Below are positions 1 to 12,149 of a stretch of DNA of 64,000 nucleotides, one piece after another. Every line of letters starts with the position of its first letter. The first letter of the stretch is position 1. Origin of the DNA: Aselliscus stoliczkanus (taxonomy: Eukaryota; Chordata; Mammalia; Chiroptera; Hipposideridae); assembly GCA_033961575.1 (NCBI GenBank), contig CM066737.1, positions 59,912,771 to 59,976,770 of the forward strand, in the 5' to 3' direction. The notes under the pieces are model-generated. The model searched no databases, was not told the origin of the DNA, and saw only the letters and a program-made list of their open reading frames with translations. The position numbers were made by a program, and so were the translations under genes.

Positions 1-727
1 GTTTCACATGCAATGTTACACATACTTTTGAAACTTTTCTTTGAGTCTATATAGTTAAGTTCTTTGGAAGCAGGGATATAAATCTAAAAATGTTCAAAAT
101 CAGCAATAGCCTCAGTAGACTACCACGTTTTTGTTTTTGTTTTCTAATGACAGTGTTTGTGTAAGAGTCTCCATACTTGTAATGTCAATTATCCATAGGT
201 TTTATAGTTTCAAAAAGACAATTTAGAATTTTCACAGTACGAATATCAAAAGAATTCCTATTGCATCTGCAGAATTAAAAACTTATGAAGATGGTCACAT
301 ACACATTTGACAAGATGATATTTTATTTTCTTCCTAAAAAGAAAACAGAAAGAAAATACACTAAAATTTCACTCTATGGTTGATACTTACTCAACTGAAA
401 ATACTACATTTTTGAGAGAAATTGTTTTATTTAAGAATACTTGCAAAACCCTGAATAATTTTTCCCAGCACTTCACATTTAATTTGTTATCAATATCTAA
501 CTTTCTCTTAGTTTCTGTATAAAGCTTTCTCTTAGTTTTTGTTAGATATCTTAGTCTTATTAAGACAATATCAGTGATTTCTGAGTCTTTACAGTGTCAT
601 ACTAAGCAAAAAACTTTCCAGGGTCTTTAGCAACATCAATAGCAGACTTTGTAAATAGTCTATTGATATTGTCCATAACAGTCAATGTTGAGTTATAAGT
701 GTAAGTTCAATGACCATTTCTCCTATA
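1..727. other. AT-rich DNA, nothing recognised
   Basis: Only short AT-rich open frames and small local duplications are visible, such as a repeated CTTTCTCTTAG motif near 501-538. I see no coding signal, RNA gene or recognisable repeat. Confidence 0.5.
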
Positions 728-810
728 TATTGGGTTGTCAAAATGGTCATGATGCATTTTTGCAACAAAAAACATATAAAAAAAGTCATGGCTTTTCCAA
801 CAACCCAATA
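728..810. mobile_element. mariner-type MITE
   Basis: This is an 83-bp element with terminal inverted repeats. The left end reads TATTGGGTTGT (728-738) and the right end ACAACCCAATA (800-810), with imperfect pairing continuing inward. It is flanked by TA on both sides (726-727 and 811-812), the mariner target duplication. The TATTGGGTTG start resembles HSMAR2-like mariner ends. The assignment to mariner is fairly secure; the exact subfamily is inference. Confidence 0.7.
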
Positions 811-959
811 TATTATAGTTTACTCTTTTAGTTATACAATACACTTGTATAAAATAACAATAAACTGGAGGTTTTTTTTATGTGTCATTCATCACACTTC
901 TGGCTCAAAAAAAGGATATAGCTTTGCAAAAATTATGATATTGACTATTTATTGGATGC

Positions 960-1168
960 TTACTACATGACAGGTTCTTTCTTAGAATACTTCATTTATC
1001 TCCATAACAGCCTGTGTGAAAAGTATTATTATAAAAATTTTACAGAGAATGAAATTGAGGCTTTCCGAAGTCTTATAACTCGTCCAAGTTCATATGGCTA
1101 ATATGTAGTAAAGCCAGAATTTAAATCCAGATATATCTGTCTCCACAGCCTGGTTAAATGGAATACCT
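960..1168 (-). repeat. MIR SINE relic
   Basis: Read on the + strand it follows the reverse complement of MIR: a TTTATCTCCATAACAGCC segment, an ATTTTACAGAGAATGAAATTG segment, and then GAATTTAAATCCAG. Divergence is high, as expected for a relic of the mammalian radiation. Confidence 0.6.
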
Positions 1169-2135
1169 TCCTTAGATTATTTTAAACAAGAAAAGTCCAG
1201 AAGAATTCAAGACATATGTTCTTCATAATTCTGGGTTATTTTCTTTGAGGAAGCTGGCCCATGAAAACTGAACTTTCATTTTTCATCAAAGTTAATTATT
1301 GTTGTTTTTCATAAACTTAACTATTTTTCTAGACATATTCTGTTTTTGTATCCTATTTATTGTGAATTTTGGGGAAAGAAGGGAAAGTCTGTAGTATCAC
1401 TTCTATGAATTTTGTCATATGTCATCAGGTTCATTTAAATTAAAAATTGTGTTTTTCTCAATCTCTTTGCTTTTATGTACCTCTCCATTCTATCATGTGT
1501 AATATGAAGTGTTTAATGTAAATCTGGGTCTTTATTAAGCACTAAAAATTATTTAACTTTCTTATGTCTTTATGAGGAAGTGCATATTTCTCAGAGAAAT
1601 AATTCTTTTAAAAAGTTAAAACGAATGACAGTGGAGAGTAATTTCAGTTGGTTAATTATAGGGAACTGAAAAAGTATAATCCAGAATACTTTTTGTCAAT
1701 AGACCTATGGAATTTTCATTTAATTGTGAAATAGATATAATTACAGTCTTGTAAATTTATTGCCTCATTGTAATTTACTGACAGGCAAACAAGTGTCAAT
1801 GTCTATGTTGTCCTTAGTTAAATGATTCATTTCAGGTACATTATAGCCTGTTAAATACAGCATTTTGCTTGCCAAAATGGAAATTCATCTAGTGAGAGCT
1901 TACAAAAGAAATGGTGATATTTTCCTACATAGTTTGCTTTCTTCCATCATAAAGCTAAATTTTTTCCTTGTTCCTTGCACATAGGGCCTCAATGTCCTGT
2001 CTGTACTTACTTATAATTTCTTCCTGTGGGCAGTACTCACCCAGTGTAAAGTAAACTGCATGCCAGATGTGATTTATGGACATTCAAATATCTTCCGCCC
2101 AAATAGCTCCTTTTGTCAAGATGTAGCAGTTACAT
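1169..2135. other. AT-rich DNA, nothing recognised
   Basis: No coding, RNA or repeat signal that I can name lies between the MIR relic and the target duplication of L1 element A. Confidence 0.45.
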
Positions 2136-2396
2136 GGGTTGTTAATTTTTTAACAGATTTTGTATTACAATATACTTAACATACAATATTATATTAGTTT
2201 CAGGTGTACATAATAGTTATTCAACATTTATATACCTAAAGAAGTGATCACAATGTAAATCCAGCAACCATCTGACACTACACCAAGCTATCACAATAAT
2301 ATTAACTATATTCCCAACGCTGTATATTACATCTCCATGACTTATTTGTTTTATACCTGGAAATTTGAACCTCTTATCCCTCTTCAAACTTTTCTC

Positions 2397-2504
2397 CTTT
2401 TTTTTTTTTTGAGGGCAGTATCACTGGCCCTCATATATGGGACCCGAACCGGGGCCGCCAGCTTCCCAAGCCAGCGCTCAACCACAGCACCACTGGGCCG
2501 GCCC
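2397..2504 (-). mobile_element. short tRNA-derived SINE
   Basis: Monomeric bat-type SINE in reverse orientation: an oligo-T run, GAGGGCAGTATCACTGGCCC, a B-box complement around GGGACCCGAACC, and the GGCCGGCCC end at 2495-2504. It sits in the 3' UTR of element A, next to short TTCTCC repeats on both sides. Confidence 0.88.
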
Positions 2505-3371
2505 TTCTCCCTTTTTAATTACAGTTGACATACAATATTATTTTTCATTAATTTCAGGGGTACAGTATATTGGCTAGACATTATATAGTTTAAGAAATGA
2601 CCCCCCTGATTAGACTAGTACCCACCTGACACTATACATAGTTATTACCATATCATTGACTATATTCCTTATGCTGTACTTTACATCCCCGTGACTATTT
2701 CTTAACTACCAATTTGTATACTCCTTAATCTCCCCATTTTTCACCAACACCCCATAACCTCCCTCCCATCTGGAATCCATCAAAATGTTCTCTGTACCTA
2801 TGAGTTGTTTCTGGTTTGTTTTTTTATTTTGTTCTTTAGATTCCACACATAAGCAAAATCTCATTGCATGTCTTTATTGTCTGACATACTCTACTCAGAA
2901 CAATTCCCTCCAGGTCCATCCACACCACCACAGATGGCAAGTACCTATTCCCTTTGCTGGCTGAGGAATATTCCATTGTATATATGTACCACCTCCTCTT
3001 TATCCACTCTTCAATCAATGGACACCCAGACTGTCTCTACATCTTGGCCATTGCAAACAATGCTGCAATGAACATATGGATGCACATGTCCCCTTGAAGT
3101 AGCATTTGGGTTTCTTCAGATGAATACCCAGTAGTGGGATTACTGGGTCCTTCTTTGTCTGTTGTTACAGCCTTTGTATAAAAGTCTATTTTGTCTGGTA
3201 TAAGTATTACTACCACCGCTTTTTTCATTGGTTTTTCTTTCCATTTTCATGAAGTATCTTTTCCCCATCTCTTCACTTTCAATCTGTGTGTATCTTTCAA
3301 TCTGAAGTGAGTCTCTTGTAGGTAGCATATGTAAGGGTTTTATTTCCTTATCCATTCAACCCTTCTATGTC

Positions 3372-4180
3372 TATGTTTTAATTAATGTTTATTGGAGTGA
3401 CAATTGTTAGTAAAGTTACATAGATTTCAGGTGTACAATTCTGTAATACATTACCTATATATCATGTTGTGTGTTCACCACCTACAGTCAGTTCTCCTTC
3501 CATCACCATATATTTGATCTCTTTTACCCTCATCTACCACCACCCTCTTACCCTCTGGTAACCACTAAATTATTGTCTGTATCTATGAGTTTTCGTTTCT
3601 TCATTTTTTTGTCTTGTTCCTTTGTTGTTTTCAGTTTTATATACCACATTTCAGTGAAATCATATGGTTCTCGACTTTTTCTGACTGACTTATTTCGCTT
3701 AGCACAATAATCTCAAGATCCATCCATGGTGTCACAAATGGCACTATTTCATCTTTTCTTATGGCAGAATAGTATTCCATTGTGTATATATACCACATAT
3801 TCTTTATCTAATCTATTGAAGGACACTTTGGTTGTTTCCATGTCTTGGCCACTGTAAATAAAACTGCAATGAACATTGGAGCACATATATCTTTATGGAT
3901 AAATATTTTCATATTTTTTGGGTAGATACCCAGGAGAGGGGTTGCTGGGTCATATGGTAACATTACTAATCATGAGAAAAATGGAAATAAAAGCCACAAT
4001 GAGATTCACCTCACACCTGTTAGAATGGCTACCATGAACAAGACAAATAATAACAAGTGTTGGAGAGGCTGTGGAGAAAATGGAACCCTTATACCCTGTT
4101 GGTGGGAATGCAGATTGCTGTAGCCATTATGAAGGCAGTGTGGAGGTTCCTGAAAACAACAGAGAATAGAATTACCATTT
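3372..4180 (-). mobile_element. nested L1 3' end with 5' inversion (twin priming)
   Basis: 3372-3960 is an antisense L1 3' end (3' UTR and ORF2 C-terminus). 3961-4180 is ORF2 sequence on the + strand. The two parts meet in L1 order at the ORF2 segment around the ATATGACCCAGCAA motif, which is the signature of twin priming. The insertion interrupts element A. Compared with element C, some tens of bases of the target appear to be missing, and I find no clear target-site duplication. Confidence 0.75.
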
Positions 4181-4226
4181 TATTATTCACACTTTTGATT
4201 TTTTGTTTGTTAGTTTTTTTTTTGTT

Positions 4227-5160
4227 TTATTTTGTTAGTTTTAATGAAGTCCCTCTAACATTTCTTGTAATACTCTTTTGGTGGTGAGGAACCATTATCT
4301 TTTTCTTGCCTGGGAAGTTCTTTATCTGTCCTTCAATTCTAAATGATAGCTTTGATGGGTAGAGTAATCTTGGTTGTAAGTCCTTGTTTTCCATCACGTC
4401 GAATATTTTGTTCCAATCCCTTCTGGCCTGCAAAGTTTCTGTTGAGAAATCAGTTGATTATAGTCTTGTGGGAGTTATCTTATAGGTAATGGATTGCTTT
4501 TTTTTCTTGCTGATTTTAAGATTATCTCTTTTTCTTTAAGTTTTGGGATTAAAATTATGATGTATCTTGATGTGGGTCTCTTCAGTTTCTTCTTTTTGGG
4601 GGCTCTCTGTACCTCCTGGGCTTGTATATCTATTTCCTTTGCCAGGTAAGTGAAGTTTTCTGGCATTATTTCTTCAAATATGTTTTCAATTTCTTTCCCT
4701 CTTTCTTCTCTTTCTGGTACTCCTATGATGAAAATGTTCATATAATATGCTTGATATTGTCTCTGAGACCCCTTAAACCCTCTTTAGTTTTTTGAGATTC
4801 TTTTTTCTTTTTGCTATTCTGATTGGGTGTTTTCTGATACCTTATCTTCTAAATTATGGATTCAATCCTCTGTTTCATAGAATCTACTGTTGTTTTCCTC
4901 TAATGTATTCTTCATCTCAGTTATTATAGTCTTTATTTCTCGCTGGTTCTTTGTTCGTGTTTTCTATCTCCATTTTTGTGCTCTTTGTTGAAGTTCTCTC
5001 TGAGATCATTGAGCATCCTTATAACCAGTGTTTCTAACTCTGTGTCTGGTAGATTGCTTGTCTCCATTTTGCTTAGTTATTTTTGTGGATCTTGTTCTGT
5101 TTTTTCATTTGGGACATGTTTCTTTGTGTCCCCATTTTGGCTGCTTCCCTATGTTTTTTT
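4227..5160 (-). pseudogene. L1 ORF1 (RNA-binding chaperone) relic in element A
   Basis: Two antisense frames carry L1 ORF1p sequence. 4475-4741 includes FIIGVPEREE, the ENIFEEIMPENF block and KEIDIQAQEVQRAP, which are RRM-domain motifs. 4227-4433 includes ARRDWNKIFDVM and LQPRLLYPSKLSFRIEGQIK, from the C-terminal domain. The N-terminal region lies at about 4970-5160. Frames are broken between these blocks, so no full protein can be made. In L1 biology ORF1p coats the L1 RNA; here only the relic remains. Confidence 0.75.
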
Positions 5161-6601
5161 CTATGTAGTGCTGCTATGCCTCTCAGTCTTAGTAGAGTGA
5201 CCTTATATAGTAGTTGTCCTGTGAGGCCCAGTAGTTCAGTCTTCCTGGTCACCAGAACTAGGTGCTCCAGATATGTCCCTTGTGTGGTTTGTGTGTGCAC
5301 TCCTGTTGTAGTTGAGACTTGGTTGCTGTTTTTATGTCAATGGGAGGGATTGATCCTCAGGCTGATTTGTTGTGAGGACTGGCTGTGACTAAAGTAGAGG
5401 AGTTGTTGTCAGGGGCTGACCCTACAGCGTAAGTTTTGCTTTAGCAGGGCTTTGGTGCCTGTCCAGTTTGTCCTTTGGGTGTGTCACCCTTGGAGATAGT
5501 CATGTGATGATCCAGTCCAGTCCAAAGCTGGCCACTGGTCCTGCCAGCCCCAAGGCCTCTTGAGAGGGGACCCACTGCAGGCAAAGTTTAGCCTCAGCCT
5601 ATGCCCCCACCTGGCATGAGCCACAAAACAATCCACAAATGGTTACCACATGTGCTGTGCTTGGAGGTGCCTCAAGAAGCCAAGCTGAGAATCACAGATG
5701 GCTGTCAATAGTGCTGGGCTTAGGACTGCTCAGTCAGAGGTACAGGACACACCCAAGCTAGATGCTTCTCATTTGGGTTTTGTGAACTTTTGAGAGATTT
5801 TAAAAATGTCTGCAGCATGAGCCAAGGCAAGTGGTTTGTATGAAAAGGCCACTGGGAGCGGCTTGGTTGTGCCTGAACTTTGGGTGGGGCAGGGTCTCTA
5901 ATCACCAGGGTGTGGAGAATGAACGGCATCAGCCAGCTTGATGGAGACTCATATATGACGTCTGTCTGTGTGTGCCTACATGCTGGGAAGAGGGAGGACT
6001 AAACAAAGAAACAATGGTTTCCACCAGCTTCTCCATCTAGGAGAAAACTGCCCCTCCAGCCCTCATCCTGAAATCAGACAACTCAGTTCCTCCCCATATG
6101 TCCCTGGCACCTTTTGGGCTGCTGCCCCAGTGCTGTAGATCAGATCAAGTGAGTTCATCAGTGAGTAAGTCTGTGGATGTTCCCTTTAAGAGGAACACAG
6201 GGGACTCCAGCCACCCTCCATCTCACAAACGCCACTGGTTTTCACAGTCAGGAGTTGTGGAGAGTTCTCTCCTTGGCACTGAAACCCTGGGCTGTCAACA
6301 GTGGTGTGGGACTGGGAGCTTTCACTCCTCAGGGGGATCCTCTGCAGCTGAGATTTCATTCCAGATTTTTAATGATCATATGCGGGTGTGGGACCAGCAC
6401 CTTTTGCATCTCTGCCCCTCCTTACCAGTCTCTAGGTGGCTTTGGCTTCTTCTGTATGTCCATAGTTGTAGGGCTTTGGTTCAGCTAGACTTCAGGCAAT
6501 GCTCAGTAATGTTTGTCTTATGGTTTAGTTGTAATTGATGTGGTTCTAAGGGGAGATGAGCACAGGTTTTACCTACTGCACCAACTTGAACAGAAATCTC
6601 A
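5160..6601 (-). promoter_or_regulatory. L1 5' UTR of element A
   Basis: GC-richer antisense segment between ORF1 and the 5' target duplication. It matches the general layout of 30554-29030 in element B and 50117-48560 in element C, including a TTTAGTTGTAATT motif near the 5' end (6525-6537). In L1s this region carries the internal pol II promoter. Open frames of about 100-146 codons here (for example 6098-6538) are shadows. Confidence 0.65.
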
Positions 6602-7292
6602 GGGTTGTTCATTTTGTAAGCATTCATTGAGCACTTAAAATTTGTGTAGTTTTGCTGTATTTTTTTGTTATATTTTAATAAAAATTTAAAATGGGGGACT
6701 GTTAGAAATTAAAAGAAGTTCAAGAGACATAGCAACCAATTGCAGTGTGTGGATGGACATTATATGACTGTGATTTGAAAAACACAACTGAAAATAATTT
6801 TTGAGGAAATGGAGGAAAACTGAACAGGGCAATTTATTAGATATTAAGAATCATTGATCATTTCAAAACTATATTCCTGATTTTTTTTTATAGGAACTCC
6901 TTTGGATTGAGTGTTAAAGAAATTTTTTTAAAAATGAAAATGTTATATGGATAGTATAAGCTTTGCAAGACATTAACTTTATTTGGGTTTTATAAATTAG
7001 TGCAATGTTGGAATACCTACTATATGATAAAGTACATGGCTTGTTGCTGTGAAAGACAAATTAAAAAGGAAAATACATTGTCTCAGTCCTTAAGGAATTT
7101 GTTTGAGGAGTTACAATAACTCCAGCTACCTGACTTCAATCCTGAGCAATAACATAGGCAAATTTTGATTTGGGATGATGGATAGAAGAGAAGTTCTAGG
7201 GGGAAGTGCAGTATGGACAAGAATGGATGAACTGTTTATTTGGAATAGACTGAGGGTAAGCAATGAAGGATCAGTATGATGGCATTGGTGAA

Positions 7293-7294
<2 letters not shown>
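6602..7294. other. AT-rich DNA, nothing recognised
   Basis: After the 5' target duplication of element A there is only unrecognised AT-rich DNA up to the GT microsatellite. Confidence 0.45.

Positions 7295-7336
<42 letters not shown>
7295..7336 (+). repeat. (GT)n microsatellite
   Basis: About 21 uninterrupted GT units, probably polymorphic. The poly-His and poly-Cys/Val frames across it are artefacts. Confidence 0.97.
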
Positions 7337-7338
<2 letters not shown>

Positions 7339-7699
7339 TGCATCCTAAGGCAGAGAAAATGTGGACCCATCACAACCTTACAATTTTTCCAAGCACTTGC
7401 TCTGGTTGTAAGGGATGATATTCTCTCGTCTACAATCATGTATTTGTTTCTGTCATCCCATGTAGTGGAATGACTTATGTCTAACTAATAGATATTACAG
7501 AAGGTCAAGTGGTCACTGGAGTGAAAAAAATATGCTGTATGTATGAGATTCCTGGGAAAAAGTTAAGAAGACAGATTTTTTAAATAATAGCTTGCCTTGT
7601 TTTCTTTCCTTTTCCATCTATTCTACATGCCTAGACAGATTGCTAAGCTCTATCAAGCTCCAGACTTCTTTTACTTGTAAACAGGACTTAAAAACATGT

Positions 7700-7875
7700 T
7701 TTTTATGGAAATGTAAAATGCTGCAGCCTCTGTGGAAAATAGTATGATTGTTACTCGCAAAATTAAACATAGAGTTATGATAAAATCCAGCACTTCTGCT
7801 TCTGGGTATATACACGAAAGCATTGAAATTAATGACTTGAACAGATATTTGTACACAATTGGTGGCTAACATATG
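7700..7875 (+). repeat. old L1 ORF2 fragment
   Basis: Diverged L1 ORF2 C-terminal sequence in sense orientation. Recognisable stretches are ATGGAAATGTAAAATGCTGC, GCCTCTGTGGAAAATAGTAT and TTCTGGGTATATACACG. Confidence 0.6.
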
Positions 7876-8174
7876 CTAAGTTGCTAGAAATAGAACAAAT
7901 TTGTTGTCTGAAAGAAAATAGGATCATTTTTCCCTTTTTTCCATTTATTATTTGCTTCAGAATTTCAAATCCTGTACTAACTATAAAACTGAATGCAAAT
8001 CTTGCTATTGCATCAATCATGCTTTTTGAGGCTTCTCCCCACCATATTGGTTCAGTCTCTGTTAGTACCTCACTTTCTAAATCCTGTTAGGAACTGCAAC
8101 TTTCATGATGACTCAGTAATGATATAGGGAGGAACTCAGAGTGATACATTAATTCTAGGGTCTGTAATTACCTG

Positions 8175-8652
8175 AGGTAAAGTACTATAGGCCAGCATGG
8201 CAGACAACTATTTCCTGAATACCTGTATGCTCTATCCATACTGTACAGTTGTATTTGAAAAACAGCTGTCCATTTAGAAATTCTATTCCTTGCCCTTCTC
8301 ATATCTACATATAGCCATGTTTCTTGCAAAAATAAGGTGAATCAAAATTATATGTGTCACTTCCAAGCAAAAGTGCTTAAGAAATAGGCATTCTTCTCAA
8401 GTGCTTAAGAAATAGGCATTCTTCTCCACTATGACTTTTCTATCTTCTAGCTGAAGGTGAAAGATTCTAATGCTCTAAAGGATGACAGAGCCATCAGATG
8501 AGAGGAAACTGAGTTTCTAAAACTCCACATAGAAGTTTTCCCATTGAACACCCATGGACCAATTCCTTCAGCAAGACATAAATTGCTACAAGTCACTGAA
8601 CTTTTAGAGTTTGTTTGGTAGAGAAGCTAGTATTGCTATAAGTAATATAGCA
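8175..8652 (+). repeat. MLT1-like (MaLR) LTR relic
   Basis: The 3' part follows the ending typical of MLT1 LTRs: GACATAAATTGCTAC, CACTGAACTTTTAGAGTTTG, then GCTAGTATTGCTATAAGTAA. The 5' boundary is uncertain. It contains the 28-bp tandem duplication described separately. Confidence 0.4.
8371..8426 (+). repeat. perfect 28-bp tandem duplication
   Basis: The unit at 8371-8398 (AAGTGCTTAAGAAATAGGCA followed by TTCTTCTC) is repeated exactly at 8399-8426. Confidence 0.97.
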
Positions 8653-8706
8653 TGGGTGGACAGATTAGGATATTTGTGAGTAATGTATGCTGGTGTAGTG
8701 GTTTTT

Positions 8707-10021
8707 ATTTTTTATTATTTTACTTTTAAATTATGTTTATTAAGGTGACATTGTTTAGGAAAATTATATTGGCTTCAAGTGTACATTTCTATAATGCACC
8801 ATCTATATATCACATTGTGTGTTCACCATATACTTAACCCCCTTTATCCTCTTCGGTCACAGCCCACCCCTTACCCTCTGGTAACAACTAGTGTTGTCTG
8901 TGTCTATGAATTTTTTTTGTTTGACTTGTTCATTTGTTGCTTTCAGTTTGATATTCCACAAATGAGTGAAGTCATATGGCTCTCGACTTTCTGTTTGACT
9001 TATTTTGGTGATAATGATAATCTCAAAATCCATCCATGTTGTCACAAATAGCAGTATTTTATCTTTTCTTATGGCTGAGTAATATTCCATTGTACGTATG
9101 GACCACATCTTCTTTATCCAATCATCTATCAAAAGACACTTCAGTTCTTTCCATGACTTGGCCACCTTTAATAATGTTGCAATGAATATCGGGGTACATA
9201 AATCTTGATGGATAAATATTTTAGGATATGTTTGAATAGATACCTGGGACAGGGATTGCTATGTTATATTATAATTGAGTTCTTAATGTTTTGAGCAACC
9301 TCAATACTGCTTTCCATAGTGGCTGTACCAATTTACATTCCACCAGTATGTATTAGGGTTCCTTTTTTCTCCACAGCCTCTTCCACACTTATTATTTGTC
9401 TTGTTGATAGTAACCATTCTAACAGGTGTGAGGTGATATCTCATTGTGATTTTGATTTCCATTTCCATAATAGCTAGTGAAATTGAGCATTTTTTTCATA
9501 TATCTGTTGGCCATTTATGTGTCTTTTTGGGAAAAGTGTCTGTTCAAGCCCTGTGCCCATTTTTTAATTGTATTGTTTGATTTTTGTTGTTGAGTTGTAT
9601 GAGTTCTTTTTATATTTTGGATATTAAGCCCTAATCAGAGGTATAATTTGCAAATGCCTTCTCCCATTCATATGGTTGCCTTTTTGTTTTATTGATGGTT
9701 TCTTTTTTTGTGCATCAGCTTTTTAGTTTGATATAGTCTTATTCATTTATTTTTGCTTTTATTTCCTTTGCCTTTGAGGTAAAGTTAATAAAATCCTCTC
9801 TGAGCCCAATGTCTGTAAGTTTAGCACCTATGCTTTCTTGTATGCATTTTATTTTTTCAGGTTTTATATTTAGGTCTTTGATCCAATTTGAGTTAATTTG
9901 GGTATATGGTGACAAATAGCAGTCTGGTTGCATTCTTTTGCATGTGGTTTTCTAATTTTTCCAGCACCATTCATTGAAAAGGCTTTCTTTTCTCCATTGT
10001 TTGCTTTTGGCTCCTTTGTTT
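8707..10021 (-). mobile_element. 5'-truncated L1, antisense
   Basis: Begins with the bat-type L1 3' end (TTATTAAGGTGACATTGTTT) and continues through the 3' UTR into the ORF2 C-terminus. The antisense frame at 8857-9165 carries DDWIKKMWSIRTMEYYSAIR, a hallmark of the ORF2 C-terminus. It stops near 10021 within the ORF2 reading region. No convincing target duplication was found. Confidence 0.85.
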
Positions 10022-10204
10022 CTAGAAATATATTATATATAGTAAGAAAAAGTCTTTGAGTTTGTGGAGACAATATAAGATCTCCTCTAAGTCTCGTAGA
10101 ACATAATAAATAAATATAAAAACCCCATTGGGCTTTTGGAATTGGGCTAGGAATTATGCAAACAACCTGTGTTCAGTATATAATACTATATGCATCACAT
10201 TCAT

Positions 10205-10385
10205 CCTGCTATATTTGTCACCTCTCTTCACCCTCATAATCCTGTGAGTTAAGTAATAGCATTTTAGTTTCATAGATAAGGCAACGGAAATAACTCTGCA
10301 AGGTCACAGTGCAAGTGGTGGAACCAGGATATGAAACCCAGTGTTTCTTATTTCAAAGTCACTTATGCTACCACTTTATAACAGT
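10205..10385 (-). repeat. MIR SINE relic
   Basis: Reverse-complement MIR order: CCCTCATAATCCTGTGAG, TTTCATAGATAAGGCAACGG, CAAGGTCACAGTGCAAGTGG, then ACCAGGATATGAAACCCAG. Confidence 0.75.
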
Positions 10386-10520
10386 TCCTGTAAAAGGGTT
10401 GAGAAAAATATTTGTCCATCTGCCAAATGGATAGAAACAAAGTCAAGGAAAATCTCCCTTGAGATTGTTAGAAATTTTTAGATTTAGGTAGTCTTTTTCA
10501 TTCAAGAATAAGGTAAATAC

Positions 10521-11316
10521 CACTAATCATCAGAGAAATGCAAATAAAAATCACAATGAGATATCATCTCACAACATTTAGAATGGCTATCATCAACAAA
10601 GCAAATAATAACAAGTGTTGGAGAGGCTGTGGAGAAAAAGGAACCCTCATACACTATTGGTGCAAATGAAGATTGGTGCAGCCCCTATGGAAGACAGTGT
10701 GGAGGTTCCTCAAAAAATTAAGAATAAAATTACCACCTGACTCAGCAATCCCTCTCCTGAATATCTACCCCAAAAAATCTGAAACATTTATCCATAAAGA
10801 TATATGTGCTCCAATGTTCACTGCAGATTTATTTATGATGGCTAAGACATGGGAGTAACCCAGGTGTCCTTCAATAGATGATTGGATAAAAAAGGTATGG
10901 TATACATACACAATAGAACACTATTCTGCCATAAGAAAGGATGACATAGTGCCATTTGTGACAACATGGATGGATCTTGAGATTATTATGGTAAGCAAAA
11001 TAAGTCTGACAAAAAGTTGAGAACCATATGATTTCATTGAAATGTGGTATATACAACTGAAAACAACAAAGGAACAAGACAAACAAATGAAGAAACAAAA
11101 ACTCATATATACAGACAATAATTTACTGTTTACCAGAGGGTAAGGGGGGAAGGGGTGGTAGATGAGTGTAAATATATGGTGACAGAAGGAGAACTGACTC
11201 TGCGTGGTGAACACACAATGTGATTTATAGATGATGTATTACAGATTTGTACACTTGAAACCTATGTAACTTTACTAACAATTCTCACCCCAATAAACTT
11301 CAATTAAAAGAAACGA
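10521..11316 (+). mobile_element. 5'-truncated L1, sense
   Basis: ORF2 C-terminal sequence (GTGTTGGAGAGGCTGTGGAG, then GGTATGGTATACATACACAA), a 3' UTR and an A-rich tail after CCCCAATAAACTTC. A tentative target duplication is GAATAAGGTAAATA at 10506-10519 and GAATAAGATATAAAATA from 11319. The ORF2 frame is interrupted. Confidence 0.85.
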
Positions 11317-11319
11317 ATG

Positions 11320-12134
11320 AATAAGATATAAAATAGTAATTGATGCATATATCAAACATGTCTTGTGGTATATTAACAGAAAGTAGCTTTGTTTTAAATT
11401 TTTATGACCTCTTCAAATCTATTTTGTGAGATGAGTTCTTCCATGCCCCTGGATAAAAATCAAAGAAATGTCCATAACTTTTCTGGTTACTTTTAAGTAA
11501 TAAGAGCCTCACTGTAGTAATTAATATATCTTCTACAGTATAAAAATAAAATTATAAACTTTATTCAAAGCTTTACTCTTTTCCCATCTCAGGCCTGCTG
11601 CTAGTAGCACTAACTTAAACAGGAAAGAAGAGACGTTTTCTCTATTATTTTCCTCCTCCTCTAGCTTTTTAACTTTTGACTTCTTCATGGTAAGAGAAAA
11701 GCAGAAGGAGAAGAGATAATGGCCAGGATAGGAGTCAATGTAATACACTGCCATGAGAAGTAAAAGACACTCCCTGGGGTTGGTAGGTGTTTAAGTTTTC
11801 TTTCTTTCATGAAATGCTTTATTACCCTAAGAGACCACCTTATTACTGGAAATATATCATTCGTATTTCCCCTGATGCTTGTGAATGCATCTACTCTGGC
11901 TCTTTCTTTATCATATAGGAATCTGATAACTCACCTCCTGATTGGGGGCATCTCTCCCATTACTTCTCTTAGCTACGTTCTAAGGAACTCCATGCCATCT
12001 CTTTCTTGCATGTGGCCTACATGTGCTCTATAAGATGCACTCATATATCCCTTGTCCCAACAAACTCTGTGAGTGCAGGCATTGCTCAAATATAACAAAT
12101 TCTCTTTGCTCTGATTTAAGAGCAATTATTCAAC
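11320..12134. other. unique-looking DNA, nothing recognised
   Basis: No recognisable repeat or conserved coding segment. A 73-codon antisense frame (11533-11754) and a 74-codon frame (11809-12033) have no domain I recognise. Confidence 0.4.
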
Positions 12135-12149
12135 AAGGCTTGCCCTTTA

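Larger units (their letters stand above)
2150..6601 (-). mobile_element. Element A: internally deleted (half-L1-like) L1
   Basis: Antisense L1 with its 3' end at about 2150 and its 5' end at 6601. It is flanked by a 14-bp duplication with one mismatch (GGGTTGTTAATTTT at 2136-2149, GGGTTGTTCATTTT at 6602-6615), so both ends are original. In sense order it has a 5' UTR (about 6601-5160), ORF1 (about 5160-4227), the first part of ORF2 (about 3370-3155), the C-terminal tail of ORF2 (about 3155-2830) and a 3' UTR holding two related units about 240 bp apart. The reverse transcriptase domain is absent. The endonuclease-like peptide ILIPDKIDF is followed within about 15 residues by sequence encoding the C-terminal tail. 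A SINE (2397-2504) and a younger L1 (about 3372-4180) are nested inside. Without them the element is about 3.5 kb. Elements B and C carry the same ORF2 junction. Confidence 0.85.

Noticed and set aside
710..970. 86-codon frame near the window start
   Set aside because: It spans the mariner MITE and part of a MIR relic, with AT-rich composition and no domain.
6098..6538. 146-codon open frame
   Set aside because: It lies on the opposite strand of the 5' UTR of L1 element A; GC-rich L1 5' UTRs often give long chance frames.
7236..7473. Frames with poly-His-Thr or poly-Val-Cys
   Set aside because: Translations of the GT microsatellite. The same holds for 17256-17572, 31595-31879, 34721-35163 and 59732-60061.
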